NCBI GenBank assembly: GCA_016707525.1
Contig: JADJHP010000008.1
Coordinates: forward strand, 248,001-312,000
Direction: 5' to 3'
Source of the DNA: Ignavibacteriota bacterium
GTDB lineage: Bacteria; Bacteroidota; Ignavibacteria; UBA10030; UBA6906
DNA: 64,000 bases
The first letter of the stretch is position 1. Every line of letters starts with the position of its first letter. The notes beneath the pieces are model-generated. The model was not told the origin of the DNA. It worked only from the letters and a program-made list of their open reading frames with translations, and ran no database searches. The position numbers and the translations under genes are program-made. Shown here in pieces: positions 8,454 to 16,073 of this stretch.

Positions 8454-9663
8454 CGGACATCTCACAATCACGATAGAGTGACGATGGCGCGCGCACGGTG
8501 AGACACTTCTCCTGTTCGGCAACGGCCGCCGTGAAGAGCTGCAACGCATCGGTGAGCCGGTTCTCCTGTTCCGCGATGGCGGCAAGGGTGGAGAGCGCAT
8601 AGGCGATCCCGGGTGCATACCGGAATGACCGGAACTGATCATATGCCGAACGGTAGCTTTGCATCGCCGCGGCTTTGTCCGTGGCATATCCGGCATGGCC
8701 GAGTTGCACCATCAGATACGCTTCAAGGAGTGCATCCTGCGATGCATTGGCGATCTTCTCGGCCGACCGGAGGAAGCGCGCTGCCTGCGCGAAGTCGCGG
8801 GTACGGAGGTACAGATTGCCGACGCGGACCAGCAGCTCGGTGGCAAGGTCGGTATGGTAGCGCAGCAAGCCGGAGCGGGAGAGCGCGCTGCCGAACGTGG
8901 CCAACGCTTCACGCGTCTGCCCCGTCCGGTCCAGCGTGATGCCCACCTGCATCAAGGCCTTCGTGGCGAGCAGCGAGTCCCCTGCCCCATCGGCAAGGGT
9001 CACGGTACGGAGGAATGCGGCGGCAGCGTCATCATGCGCGCCGCGCCCGGCACTGGCAAGACCCGCGGCATATTCGATCTGCGCTTCTCCGGCGCGGTCC
9101 TGACGCGCGCGTGCCGTGGCATACAATCGCGACAGCGCGTCACGCTCTGCGTCGCGGTCTTCCAGCGCCGCATACACAGGGATCAGCGCCAGACGGATGG
9201 TATGTGCGGACCCACTATCACCGAACACCTGTGCGAGGCGCAACGCTTCCTCATACTGCAGCCGTGCGCGGCCGGGCCTGCCGGAGCGGATATCCAGTTC
9301 TCCCGCTGCGATCGCCATGTCATAGGCGTTTCCGCGTTGGGCGAGGCCCCTGTAGGCATCCGCTGCTCTGTCGTAGAACACATGCGCACTGTCGTAGAAT
9401 GCCGATGCCGCGTACAACTCGGCAAGCATCCGCGATCCCGCCGCCACGGCCTTCCCTTCGCGAATGCCCTGCCTCGTTTCCAGTGCGGCCCGCAGATATC
9501 GCCGCGCTTCGCGGTCCTTGCCGGCCTCAACAAGAGATTCCGTGCGCGTGATGACACTGTCCAGCGTTGCGGTGTCCCCGGCCTCTCCGCCACATCCCCC
9601 CAGTGCGAGGATCAGCGCAGCGGCCACGACGGTCACCAGCGGGAACAGCATCGGTCGGGTCAT
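8446..9663 (-). CDS. TPR-repeat lipoprotein
   Basis: The 405-aa protein starts with a lipoprotein signal ending LALGGC, with the lipidated Cys at about residue 24. Degenerate TPR helices follow across the rest (ARRYLRAALETR, RARLQYEEALRLAQVFGD, QTREALATFGSALSRSG, TDALQLFTAAVAEQEK). It is probably an envelope-anchored scaffold. The last TPR runs straight into the overlapping CHAT-like frame. In many bacteria TPR and CHAT form one protein, so the pair either works as two translationally coupled subunits or is one gene broken by a frameshift. It follows the glycerophosphodiesterase gene by 10 bases. Confidence 0.75.
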   Translation of the reverse strand: MTRPMLFPLVTVVAAALILALGGCGGEAGDTATLDSVITRTESLVEAGKDREARRYLRAALETRQGIREGKAVAAGSRMLAELYAASAFYDSAHVFYDRAADAYRGLAQRGNAYDMAIAAGELDIRSGRPGRARLQYEEALRLAQVFGDSGSAHTIRLALIPVYAALEDRDAERDALSRLYATARARQDRAGEAQIEYAAGLASAGRGAHDDAAAAFLRTVTLADGAGDSLLATKALMQVGITLDRTGQTREALATFGSALSRSGLLRYHTDLATELLVRVGNLYLRTRDFAQAARFLRSAEKIANASQDALLEAYLMVQLGHAGYATDKAAAMQSYRSAYDQFRSFRYAPGIAYALSTLAAIAEQENRLTDALQLFTAAVAEQEKCLTVRAPSSLYRDCEMSGA

Positions 9664-9673
9664 GGTCTCCTCC

Positions 9674-10411
9674 TCAAGTGCGCTCCAGTGCGGCCCGGAT
9701 CTCCGCCGGGAAATTCGTAAAGACCAGATCGATCCCGTAGCGGCCGAGCCGGGGGATCATGGCCGTGTGGTTCACGGTGTAGACGCCAATGCCGATCCCC
9801 TTCTCATGGGCGGCATCGATCATGGATCGGCGGACAAGTGAACGGCTGCAGAAAATATACGCCGCATCCAGCCTTCGTGCAATGGCCACGGGGCGCCGGA
9901 TAAGGTCGCGGACCGGGTGCAGAAGCACCCCGACGGGATCGCGGGGAGCACCATGCCGGTAGGCATGGAGGAATCGATGGTGAAAGGAGGAGACCAGCAC
10001 CTGCCGTGCCCCGCGGCCGGCATGGATCACTTCCCGCAGGCGTGCCGCCAGTACCGCAAGAGGCCTCCTGTCGCCGTCAGGCTTCACTTCAATGTTGATC
10101 CCCATATCCGGAGGAAGGTCGCGCAGGACGGCGGCGAGAGAGGGCACACGTTCGCCGGAGAATCCGGGGTGGAACCATCGGCCGGCATCGTGGCGGGAAA
10201 GGTCAGCGAAGGAGAGTGCGGCGACCGGGCCACGCCCGCCCGCGGTGCGGGCGAGCGTTCGGTCGTGGATCACAACGGGGACAAGGTCGAGCGTGAAGCG
10301 GACATCGAGCTCTATGAGGTCCGCTCCGGCGGCCACGGCCGCGTGAAACGCCGCCATCGTGTTCTCGGGCGCATGTCCCGAAGCACCTCGATGTGCGGCC
10401 ACGAGCATCAT
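9674..10411 (-). CDS. Glycerophosphodiester phosphodiesterase
   Basis: It hydrolyses glycerophosphodiesters to glycerol-3-phosphate and an alcohol. The GDPD TIM-barrel signature is clear: AAHRGASGHAPENT (His7, Arg8, Glu16), LIELDVRFT (Glu34, Asp36), VPVVIHD (His49). A later IEVKPDG supplies another metal-site acid. At 245 aa with no signal peptide it is a cytoplasmic UgpQ-type enzyme. Its start overlaps the adk stop by 4 bases (ATGA). The distal location after adk suggests simple co-transcription, not a pathway link. Confidence 0.9.
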   Translation of the reverse strand: MMLVAAHRGASGHAPENTMAAFHAAVAAGADLIELDVRFTLDLVPVVIHDRTLARTAGGRGPVAALSFADLSRHDAGRWFHPGFSGERVPSLAAVLRDLPPDMGINIEVKPDGDRRPLAVLAARLREVIHAGRGARQVLVSSFHHRFLHAYRHGAPRDPVGVLLHPVRDLIRRPVAIARRLDAAYIFCSRSLVRRSMIDAAHEKGIGIGVYTVNHTAMIPRLGRYGIDLVFTNFPAEIRAALERT

Positions 10412-11061
10412 CGCTTCAACGCTCTGAGCTTGTTGCGGATATTCTGGTTGACGGCCTCGACGGTGTCGTTCCCCTCGACCGAGATCACGACACCGAGCTT
10501 CTCATAGAAGGTGAGCACCGGAGCGGTCTTGGCCTTGTACACCTCGAGCCGTTCGCGCACGGTCTCGGGCCGGTCGTCCACGCGCTGGATGAGCGGGGTA
10601 CCGCATGCCGGGCAGGGGCCGTTCTGGCGCACATCCGTCAATTCGCTGCTGAAGATCTTGCCGTCGTTCGGGCACATCAACCGGCTGCTCAGGCGTTGGA
10701 TGATGAGTTCAGGGTCGACATCGATGTTCACGACCGTGAACACCTGTGCGCCGATGTCATGGAAGATCACCGTCAGCGTCTCGGCCTGGGGCACGGTGCG
10801 CGGGAAACCGTCGAGAATGAACCCATTCTTCGCGGTCGGCCCGACCAGCGCATCGCGGATCATCGCGATCATCAGTTCGTCGGGAACGAGCCGTCCGCCG
10901 TCCATATGCTGCTTCGCCTGCACGCCGAGATACGTCTGCGCCGTGACGGCGGCGCGGAGCATATCGCCGGTGGAAAAATGCGGGATGGAATAGTAGTCTG
11001 CGAGAAGCTTTGCCTGGGTGCCCTTCCCCACGCCCGGGGCACCGAAGAGTAGAAGTTTCAT
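10408..11061 (-). CDS. adk: Adenylate kinase
   Basis: It interconverts ATP + AMP and 2 ADP. The P-loop is GAPGVGKGTQAK (residues 7-18), the AMP-site motif is HFSTGDMLRAAV, and DGFPRTVPQAE is the conserved DGFPR motif. It is the long-LID form. The LID metal site has Cys130, Asp133 (CPND), Cys150 and Cys153 (CPAC), so one ligand of the usual four-Cys set is Asp. The length is 217 aa. The start overlaps the rlmN stop and the stop overlaps the glycerophosphodiesterase start, marking an operon. Confidence 0.96.
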   Translation of the reverse strand: MKLLLFGAPGVGKGTQAKLLADYYSIPHFSTGDMLRAAVTAQTYLGVQAKQHMDGGRLVPDELMIAMIRDALVGPTAKNGFILDGFPRTVPQAETLTVIFHDIGAQVFTVVNIDVDPELIIQRLSSRLMCPNDGKIFSSELTDVRQNGPCPACGTPLIQRVDDRPETVRERLEVYKAKTAPVLTFYEKLGVVISVEGNDTVEAVNQNIRNKLRALKR

Positions 11062-12275
11062 GGACGCCTGTCGTTTCTGTGTTGGGTGACGATACTGCGC
11101 GGACCGTGTTCCGCATCGGGAGAGCCCTGTGCGTTACGTCCGGACCGTGACCGGCGCAGACCCTGCACGGCAAGTTGCCCGCAGGCTGCGGCGATATCCT
11201 CGCCGGCGCTGCTGCGGACGATGACCGTCAGGTTGGCGCGGCGGAGTTCTTCGACGATCTCATGCATGCGGGGCGAGGGGCGCAGCGATGCGCCGATTCC
11301 CTCCGGCTCCGCGAAGTCGATCGCATGATACGGGATCACATTGAGCTTGCACGGGATCGCGCGCGCAAAAGCGATCAACCGGCGCACCTCAAGGGGCGTA
11401 TCGTTGATACCGTCGAAGAATATGTACTCGTATGTCACGCGGACCCTGGTCCGCGTATAATAGTACTGGAGCGCCTCGCGGAGGCCGTCCAGCGGGAAAC
11501 GGCGCGTGACCGGCATCAGGGCTTCGCGTGTCGCGGCCACGGCACTGTGCAGCGAGACCGCGAGCTTCATGCGTGTGCCGTCATCGGCCATGCGCCGGAT
11601 GCCATCGGACCATCCCGCGGTCGATATCGTGATGCGCCGCGCGGCGATGCCCGCCCCGTCGGTCATCAACATCCCGGCCCGCATCACCGATTCGTAGTTC
11701 AGCATCGGTTCACCCATCCCCATGAACACCACATTGGTGATCGTGCGGCCGGTGAGGCGGCGGACCGTCAGCACCTGGTCGATGATCTCGCCGGACGTCA
11801 GATTGCGGAGATACCCCATGGTGCCTGTCGCACAGAAGGCACAATCAAGTGGGCAGCCGACCTGGGTAGAGACGCAAAGGGTGAGGCGTTCACGGGACGA
11901 CCGGGGTTCATCATCCCCGGGGTCATCCCCCTCGAAGGCCGAGGAGGGTGGGATCAGGACGCTTTCGATCTGCAAGCCATCAGAAAGAGCGAAGAGAAAC
12001 TTGGTGGTGCCGTCGGCCGGTGAGAGTTGGTTCTTCACGTGGACGACACCTGCGATACGCGCACGGGCATGCAGGGTCTCCCTGAATGCCCGTCCGCAAT
12101 CGGTCATCACATCGAACCCGGTGGCACCTCTGGCGTAGAGCCACTGGTACACCTGGTCACCGCGGTAGGGCCGTTCGCCGAGTTCAACTGCGAACGACCG
12201 TAATTCTTCCCGGCTCATGCCGAGGATGTTCACCGGTTCCCCCGTCATCATCGAGCCGTCCTGCTGCGTGGCCAC
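11058..12275 (-). CDS. rlmN: Dual-specificity 23S rRNA A2503 / tRNA A37 C2-methyltransferase (radical SAM)
   Basis: This radical-SAM enzyme methylates C2 of A2503 in 23S rRNA. The cluster motif CPLDCAFC gives Cys141, Cys145 and Cys148. GTMGYLRNLTSGEIIDQV and FMGMGEPMLNY are RlmN signatures. The methyl-accepting Cys is Cys365 in GEDIAAACGQL. Compared with typical members (about 350 aa) there is an acidic insert around residues 112-128 and a basic tail of about 35 residues after the last motif. The chosen start is GTG at 12275; an ATG eight codons later is possible. Confidence 0.93.
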   Translation of the reverse strand: MATQQDGSMMTGEPVNILGMSREELRSFAVELGERPYRGDQVYQWLYARGATGFDVMTDCGRAFRETLHARARIAGVVHVKNQLSPADGTTKFLFALSDGLQIESVLIPPSSAFEGDDPGDDEPRSSRERLTLCVSTQVGCPLDCAFCATGTMGYLRNLTSGEIIDQVLTVRRLTGRTITNVVFMGMGEPMLNYESVMRAGMLMTDGAGIAARRITISTAGWSDGIRRMADDGTRMKLAVSLHSAVAATREALMPVTRRFPLDGLREALQYYYTRTRVRVTYEYIFFDGINDTPLEVRRLIAFARAIPCKLNVIPYHAIDFAEPEGIGASLRPSPRMHEIVEELRRANLTVIVRSSAGEDIAAACGQLAVQGLRRSRSGRNAQGSPDAEHGPRSIVTQHRNDRRP

Positions 12276-12296
12276 CGCGGATGCAGCAATGAACTG

Positions 12297-12854
12297 TTAC
12301 TTCACTTCAGAATCAGCCTGTGCATAGATCTCAACGACCAGGGCGAGCCCGTCCGGCACCGGGGTCTGCCCGCTCAGCGTACCGTTGGCCGAGAGAGTGA
12401 CGGTGGTGTTCGGATTCGACTTGAACTGATTCAGCTTGGTCATGAGCTGGGTCAGGCCAGCCGTCTGGAAGTCGAACTTGGTCGTCCCCGTGAGGAGCGA
12501 CTGCGGGGTGGCAAGATCACTCCAGGGCGTCGGTGTGTTCTTCGTCTTGATCAGCTCACTGCCGTCGATACTGCCCGTGACGAACACGGTACCGTTGTAC
12601 GTGCCCGTGGTGCTGATGCGGACATCGAAGTAGCGGATGCTCTTCAGATTGTCGATATAGGACGCATCAATAAGATCCGACAGCTTGATGACCTGCGAGC
12701 CGGAGAACACGAGGTTCGGGCCGGCAGTGATGGGGAACGTGGCCTTGATCGGAACGTTGACGGAGACCAGGAACCCGTCCTGGATGCACGTGGAACCGGT
12801 CGTCGCCAGGATTCCGATAAGGAGCAGGAGCAGCGCTTTCGTTTTCATTCTCAT
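12297..12854 (-). CDS. Exported protein of unknown function
   Basis: The 185-aa protein has a clear N-terminal hydrophobic signal (KALLLLLIGILATTGSTC). The Cys after GST is a poor lipobox, so lipidation is uncertain. The rest is Thr/Ser/Gly-rich and predicted beta-rich (VSVNVPIKATFPITAGPNLV, SIRYFDVRISTTGTYNGTVF). I do not recognise a family. It follows the DUF6588-like gene by about 40 bases and is preceded by a GGAGAG ribosome binding site, so the two are likely co-expressed envelope proteins. Confidence 0.6.
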   Translation of the reverse strand: MRMKTKALLLLLIGILATTGSTCIQDGFLVSVNVPIKATFPITAGPNLVFSGSQVIKLSDLIDASYIDNLKSIRYFDVRISTTGTYNGTVFVTGSIDGSELIKTKNTPTPWSDLATPQSLLTGTTKFDFQTAGLTQLMTKLNQFKSNPNTTVTLSANGTLSGQTPVPDGLALVVEIYAQADSEVK

Positions 12855-12896
12855 CTCTCCAGTGATTTCGATCTCATGCTCTGAGTCCGGCTGGCC

Positions 12897-13814
12897 TTAC
12901 CGGCCGAAACCGATACCGCCCGAATAGTTCGTCACCGTACCGAAGTTGGCATCAGCGAAGATCTTGAAGATGCCGAAATTCACGCCAACGCCGATGGTGC
13001 CGCGGAACTTGTTCGCGCCGTCGAGGGAGACGTCGACCAGGGGTGTCGAGGTCGGATCCGTGGTCTTGAATGCCAGATCCATCGTGCTCTTCTCATAGGA
13101 CAGGCCACCGTACAGCATGAGGATCTTGATGCTCTTGCTGGCCTGGACGCCGAAGGCGACGCCGTTGGCTTTGATCAGATCGCCAAAGGAGAATTTCGAG
13201 TAGAAGAAACTCGCGGCGATGTCCACCGGACAGTACGGAATGTACTGGCTGATGCTGTGGCGGGCACCCGCACCCCAGAACGTGAGCACCGGAAGCTTGT
13301 TGTCACCCAGCGAGGGTGTCGCAAGGAAGCGAACAACGAACTCGGTACCGTAGATCGACCCGATCCGGAGCTGCGGTGCTGCCATCGGGAAGATCGATGT
13401 GTTGAAGATACCATCGCTTCCTTTGTACTGCAGGCTCGTATTCGTCTGATGGGTGACGGATCCTCCTTTGCCGCCGAAGATCGTGGCGGTCTGGAAGGTG
13501 CCCGGCGTGAAACCGGCCGGCGCCGCCGCCATATACGATTTTTGATCATCCTTCACCAGCGAGCCCATGGCGATGATATCAACACCAATGGAAAAACCAC
13601 TTTGGGGAATGTAGGCCGAGTGATAATATCCCGCATGCATGTTCGCGCCGACAAGATCGGCGATCGGCTGAAGATAACCGCCAATGGATGTGGCATTATA
13701 CTGCTGGATGGCTTTTTCCAGCTCCGTCTGGGCGTTGGTCACCGGTGCGAACAGGAAGAGGCCTCCCATCAGCACACACAGCAACTTCAACAGGCGTTCA
13801 CGCGAAGTGTTCAT
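12897..13814 (-). CDS. DUF6588-like outer-membrane beta-barrel protein
   Basis: The protein has a signal peptide ending PVTNAQ. Mature beta-rich sequence follows, with alternating aromatic strands (FVVRFLATPSLGDNKLPVLT, LMLYGGLSYEKSTMDLAFK) and a final strand in GGIGFGR. This pattern fits the DUF6588 family of Bacteroidota outer-membrane proteins. The start at 13814 is chosen because AGGAGAGAGGG lies just upstream of its ATG; the frame is also open 11 codons further up. Function is unknown. Confidence 0.65.
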   Translation of the reverse strand: MNTSRERLLKLLCVLMGGLFLFAPVTNAQTELEKAIQQYNATSIGGYLQPIADLVGANMHAGYYHSAYIPQSGFSIGVDIIAMGSLVKDDQKSYMAAAPAGFTPGTFQTATIFGGKGGSVTHQTNTSLQYKGSDGIFNTSIFPMAAPQLRIGSIYGTEFVVRFLATPSLGDNKLPVLTFWGAGARHSISQYIPYCPVDIAASFFYSKFSFGDLIKANGVAFGVQASKSIKILMLYGGLSYEKSTMDLAFKTTDPTSTPLVDVSLDGANKFRGTIGVGVNFGIFKIFADANFGTVTNYSGGIGFGR

Positions 13815-13893
13815 CCCTCTCTCCTGAATGTGGGTGGGTAGCAACATGGTTAATATACGACATCAGGCCCTCACTGACAAGCGAAACGACCCG

Positions 13894-14856
13894 TTATGCC
13901 TCCCGCAGCAGCGCCAGAACCGCGGTCATATCTTCGGGGAGAGGGCACTCGAATGACATCTCTGCACCGGTCGCCGGGTGCTTGAACCCGATCGTCCTGG
14001 CATGCAGCGCCTGGCGGGTCAGGATATCGAGCATACGCTGCACTTCCGCCTTCTGCCGCGGGGTCCCCGGCCCGAACAGGATCCTCCGGCCGTTGTAGGT
14101 CGGATCGCCGAAGACCGGATGGCCCACATGCGCCAGATGGACACGGATCTGATGCGTCCGCCCCGTCTGCAGCTTCAACCGGATCAACGAGAGCCAGGCG
14201 AACCGCTCCATGACCGTATACTCGGTCACCGCAACTTTGCCATCCTCGACGACCGCCATCTTCTTGCGGTCCGACTTGCTCCGCCCGAGGTTCGCTTCAA
14301 TGATCCCCTTTTCCACAGGGAACGCCCCCCAGACGATCGCCTGATACTCGCGCCTGATCGTCCGGCGCGCGAACTGCCGCGCCAGATGCGCATGTGCCGC
14401 ATCGGTCTTGGCCACCACCAGGAGCCCGGAGGTATCCTTGTCGAGCCGGTGCACGATCCCCGGACGCGTTCGATCGTTCACCGCCGAAAGCGAGGCGCTG
14501 TGGTGCAGCAGGGCATTCACCAACGTGCCGGTGTAGTTGCCGTATGCCGGATGGGTCACCATCCCGGCGGGCTTGTTCACCACCAGCAGCTGGGCATCTT
14601 CATAGATGATGGTCAGGGGAATATCTTCAGCAGTAACGTCGGGAGCGGGGGATTCAGGAAGTGTGATGTGTATCACATCGTGGGGTGACACCGCATAGCT
14701 GACCCGTTCGGCGGTGCCGTTCACCAGGACGCAGCCGGCTTTGATGGCCGCCTGTACTTTCGTGCGGGTGGCATTCTCCACATGGTGCGTGAGGAAGACG
14801 TCCAGACGTTCCCTTTTCTTTCCTGAGGGAACGATGATCTCCATCTGCGGGCGCAT
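13894..14856 (-). CDS. RluA-family large-subunit pseudouridine synthase (RluD-like)
   Basis: It isomerises uridine to pseudouridine in 23S rRNA. An S4 RNA-binding domain lies at about residues 15-60 (RLDVFLTHHVENATRTKVQA). The catalytic domain has VVNKPAGMVTHP and GIVHRLDKDTSGLL, with the catalytic Asp at 139. TGRTHQIRVHLAHVGHPVFG closes the fold. Its 320 aa and its position right after lspA match the common lspA-rluD gene pair, so RluD is the likely identity. The exact target positions cannot be read from sequence. Confidence 0.9.
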   Translation of the reverse strand: MRPQMEIIVPSGKKRERLDVFLTHHVENATRTKVQAAIKAGCVLVNGTAERVSYAVSPHDVIHITLPESPAPDVTAEDIPLTIIYEDAQLLVVNKPAGMVTHPAYGNYTGTLVNALLHHSASLSAVNDRTRPGIVHRLDKDTSGLLVVAKTDAAHAHLARQFARRTIRREYQAIVWGAFPVEKGIIEANLGRSKSDRKKMAVVEDGKVAVTEYTVMERFAWLSLIRLKLQTGRTHQIRVHLAHVGHPVFGDPTYNGRRILFGPGTPRQKAEVQRMLDILTRQALHARTIGFKHPATGAEMSFECPLPEDMTAVLALLREA

Positions 14857-14873
14857 GGGATGTTAGGATGTGC

Positions 14874-15455
14874 TCAGGAAGGCTCCGCCGGCGGGGCCGG
14901 GGGAGGCGGAGGAGCCGCAACGCGGCTTTCGGCATATTGCATATACAGGAGAAGGACGATCCCCACCGTGACGCTCGCATCCGCGATGTTGAAGATCGCG
15001 AAACGCGACATATGATATCCGAACACGGTGAAGTCGAAGAAATCCATATCGAAGAAGTCCACCACGCGGCCGCGGAAGAGCGGACCGTAGCCGAAGATGA
15101 CCCCGTAGAACACCCGGTCGATCAGGTTGCCGACGGCTCCTCCGAGCACGGCGGCAAGCGCAAGCCGGAATCCCAGCGGACCGGTGCGCAGATGGTACAG
15201 GTAGGCGATGAGGGCGATGCTTGCGATCAGCGAGAAGATGGCGAAGTATGGCGTTCCGCCCGTGCCGATGCCGAACGCCATCCCCGGATTCTCGATGTAG
15301 GTCAGCCGCATGAAGTCCCCGATCAGCGGCCGGCTCATCCCATACGGCATCCCTTCCCACGCAATGCCCAGCGATGGGATCTGAATGCCGCGGACAAGCA
15401 GCTTCGTCACCTGATCGGCGATGACGATCGCAGCCGTAAGGAACAGGACGCGCAC
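14874..15455 (-). CDS. lspA: Lipoprotein signal peptidase II
   Basis: This aspartic membrane protease removes signal peptides from diacylglyceryl prolipoproteins. VIADQVTKLLVRG is the N-terminal motif. The catalytic aspartates are in GGAVGNLIDR and FNIADASVTVG. Four TM segments are visible. At 193 aa it is longer than the E. coli enzyme because of an aromatic, Asp-rich insert between the two catalytic motifs (VVDFFDMDFFDFTVFGYHMS). It lies 3 bases after the DksA-like gene. Confidence 0.94.
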   Translation of the reverse strand: MRVLFLTAAIVIADQVTKLLVRGIQIPSLGIAWEGMPYGMSRPLIGDFMRLTYIENPGMAFGIGTGGTPYFAIFSLIASIALIAYLYHLRTGPLGFRLALAAVLGGAVGNLIDRVFYGVIFGYGPLFRGRVVDFFDMDFFDFTVFGYHMSRFAIFNIADASVTVGIVLLLYMQYAESRVAAPPPPPAPPAEPS

Positions 15456-15458
15456 GCG

Positions 15459-16046
15459 CTACTTGCCCTGCTTCTGGCGGGCGAGGGCTGCCCGGCCCCG
15501 CTCGCACGGGATGCCGGTGTTCTTGAACTCGGCGCACGTGGTCGCGGTCGGCACCGCATCAAGGCGCTCCTTGGGAACGAGCAGGCCGCACGACTTGCAC
15601 ACACCGTAGCTCTTGTTCTCGATGCGCATGAGCGCTTCGTCGAGCTGGTTCACGAACTTCCCGCTGCGCGAAGCGAACAGGAATGTCTTCTCGCGCTCCA
15701 TCGCGTCCGTCCCCTGCTCCATGTGCAGCGAGTAATTCGAACTCTCGCTCACATATTCGCCGGTGGTCGTGTCCATGATGGTCTCTTTGAGCGTGTCCAG
15801 CTCCTCGAGCGTCTCCTGCCTCTTGATGAGGATCATCTCTTTGAACTTCTTGAGCTCGGTCTCGGAATAGGCATGCGGCCCGAGGGCTGCACGGGTCAAC
15901 TGCTTCTCCACTGCCTTCTTCGGAGCGGGCTTGGCCGCACGGGACGCGGTCTTCTTCGGTGCCACTGCCTTCGGTGCCACAGCCTTCGCCGGCTTCTTCT
16001 TTGCCGGTGTCTTTGCCGCAGCGGTCTTGGGGGCCTTCTTTGCCAT
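15459..16046 (-). CDS. DksA/TraR-family zinc-finger protein with histone-H1-like N-terminal tail
   Basis: Residues 1-65 or so are a Lys/Ala/Pro-rich low-complexity tail (AAAKTPAKKKPAKAVAPK) like histone H1 or HU tails. The remaining 130 residues are a DksA/TraR domain: helical hairpin (LKKFKEMILIKRQETLEELD, DAMEREKTFLFASRSGKFVN), then the zinc finger CKSCGLLVPKERLDAVPTAT with TC after it. The fourth zinc ligand is not in the usual C-x2-C place (TCAEFK); a Cys at GIPC may substitute. DksA proteins bind the RNA polymerase secondary channel. The gene sits between ileS and lspA. Confidence 0.85.
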   Translation of the reverse strand: MAKKAPKTAAAKTPAKKKPAKAVAPKAVAPKKTASRAAKPAPKKAVEKQLTRAALGPHAYSETELKKFKEMILIKRQETLEELDTLKETIMDTTTGEYVSESSNYSLHMEQGTDAMEREKTFLFASRSGKFVNQLDEALMRIENKSYGVCKSCGLLVPKERLDAVPTATTCAEFKNTGIPCERGRAALARQKQGK

Positions 16047-16073
16047 GCTTCTACCTCTCCGTCCGTTGGTTGG

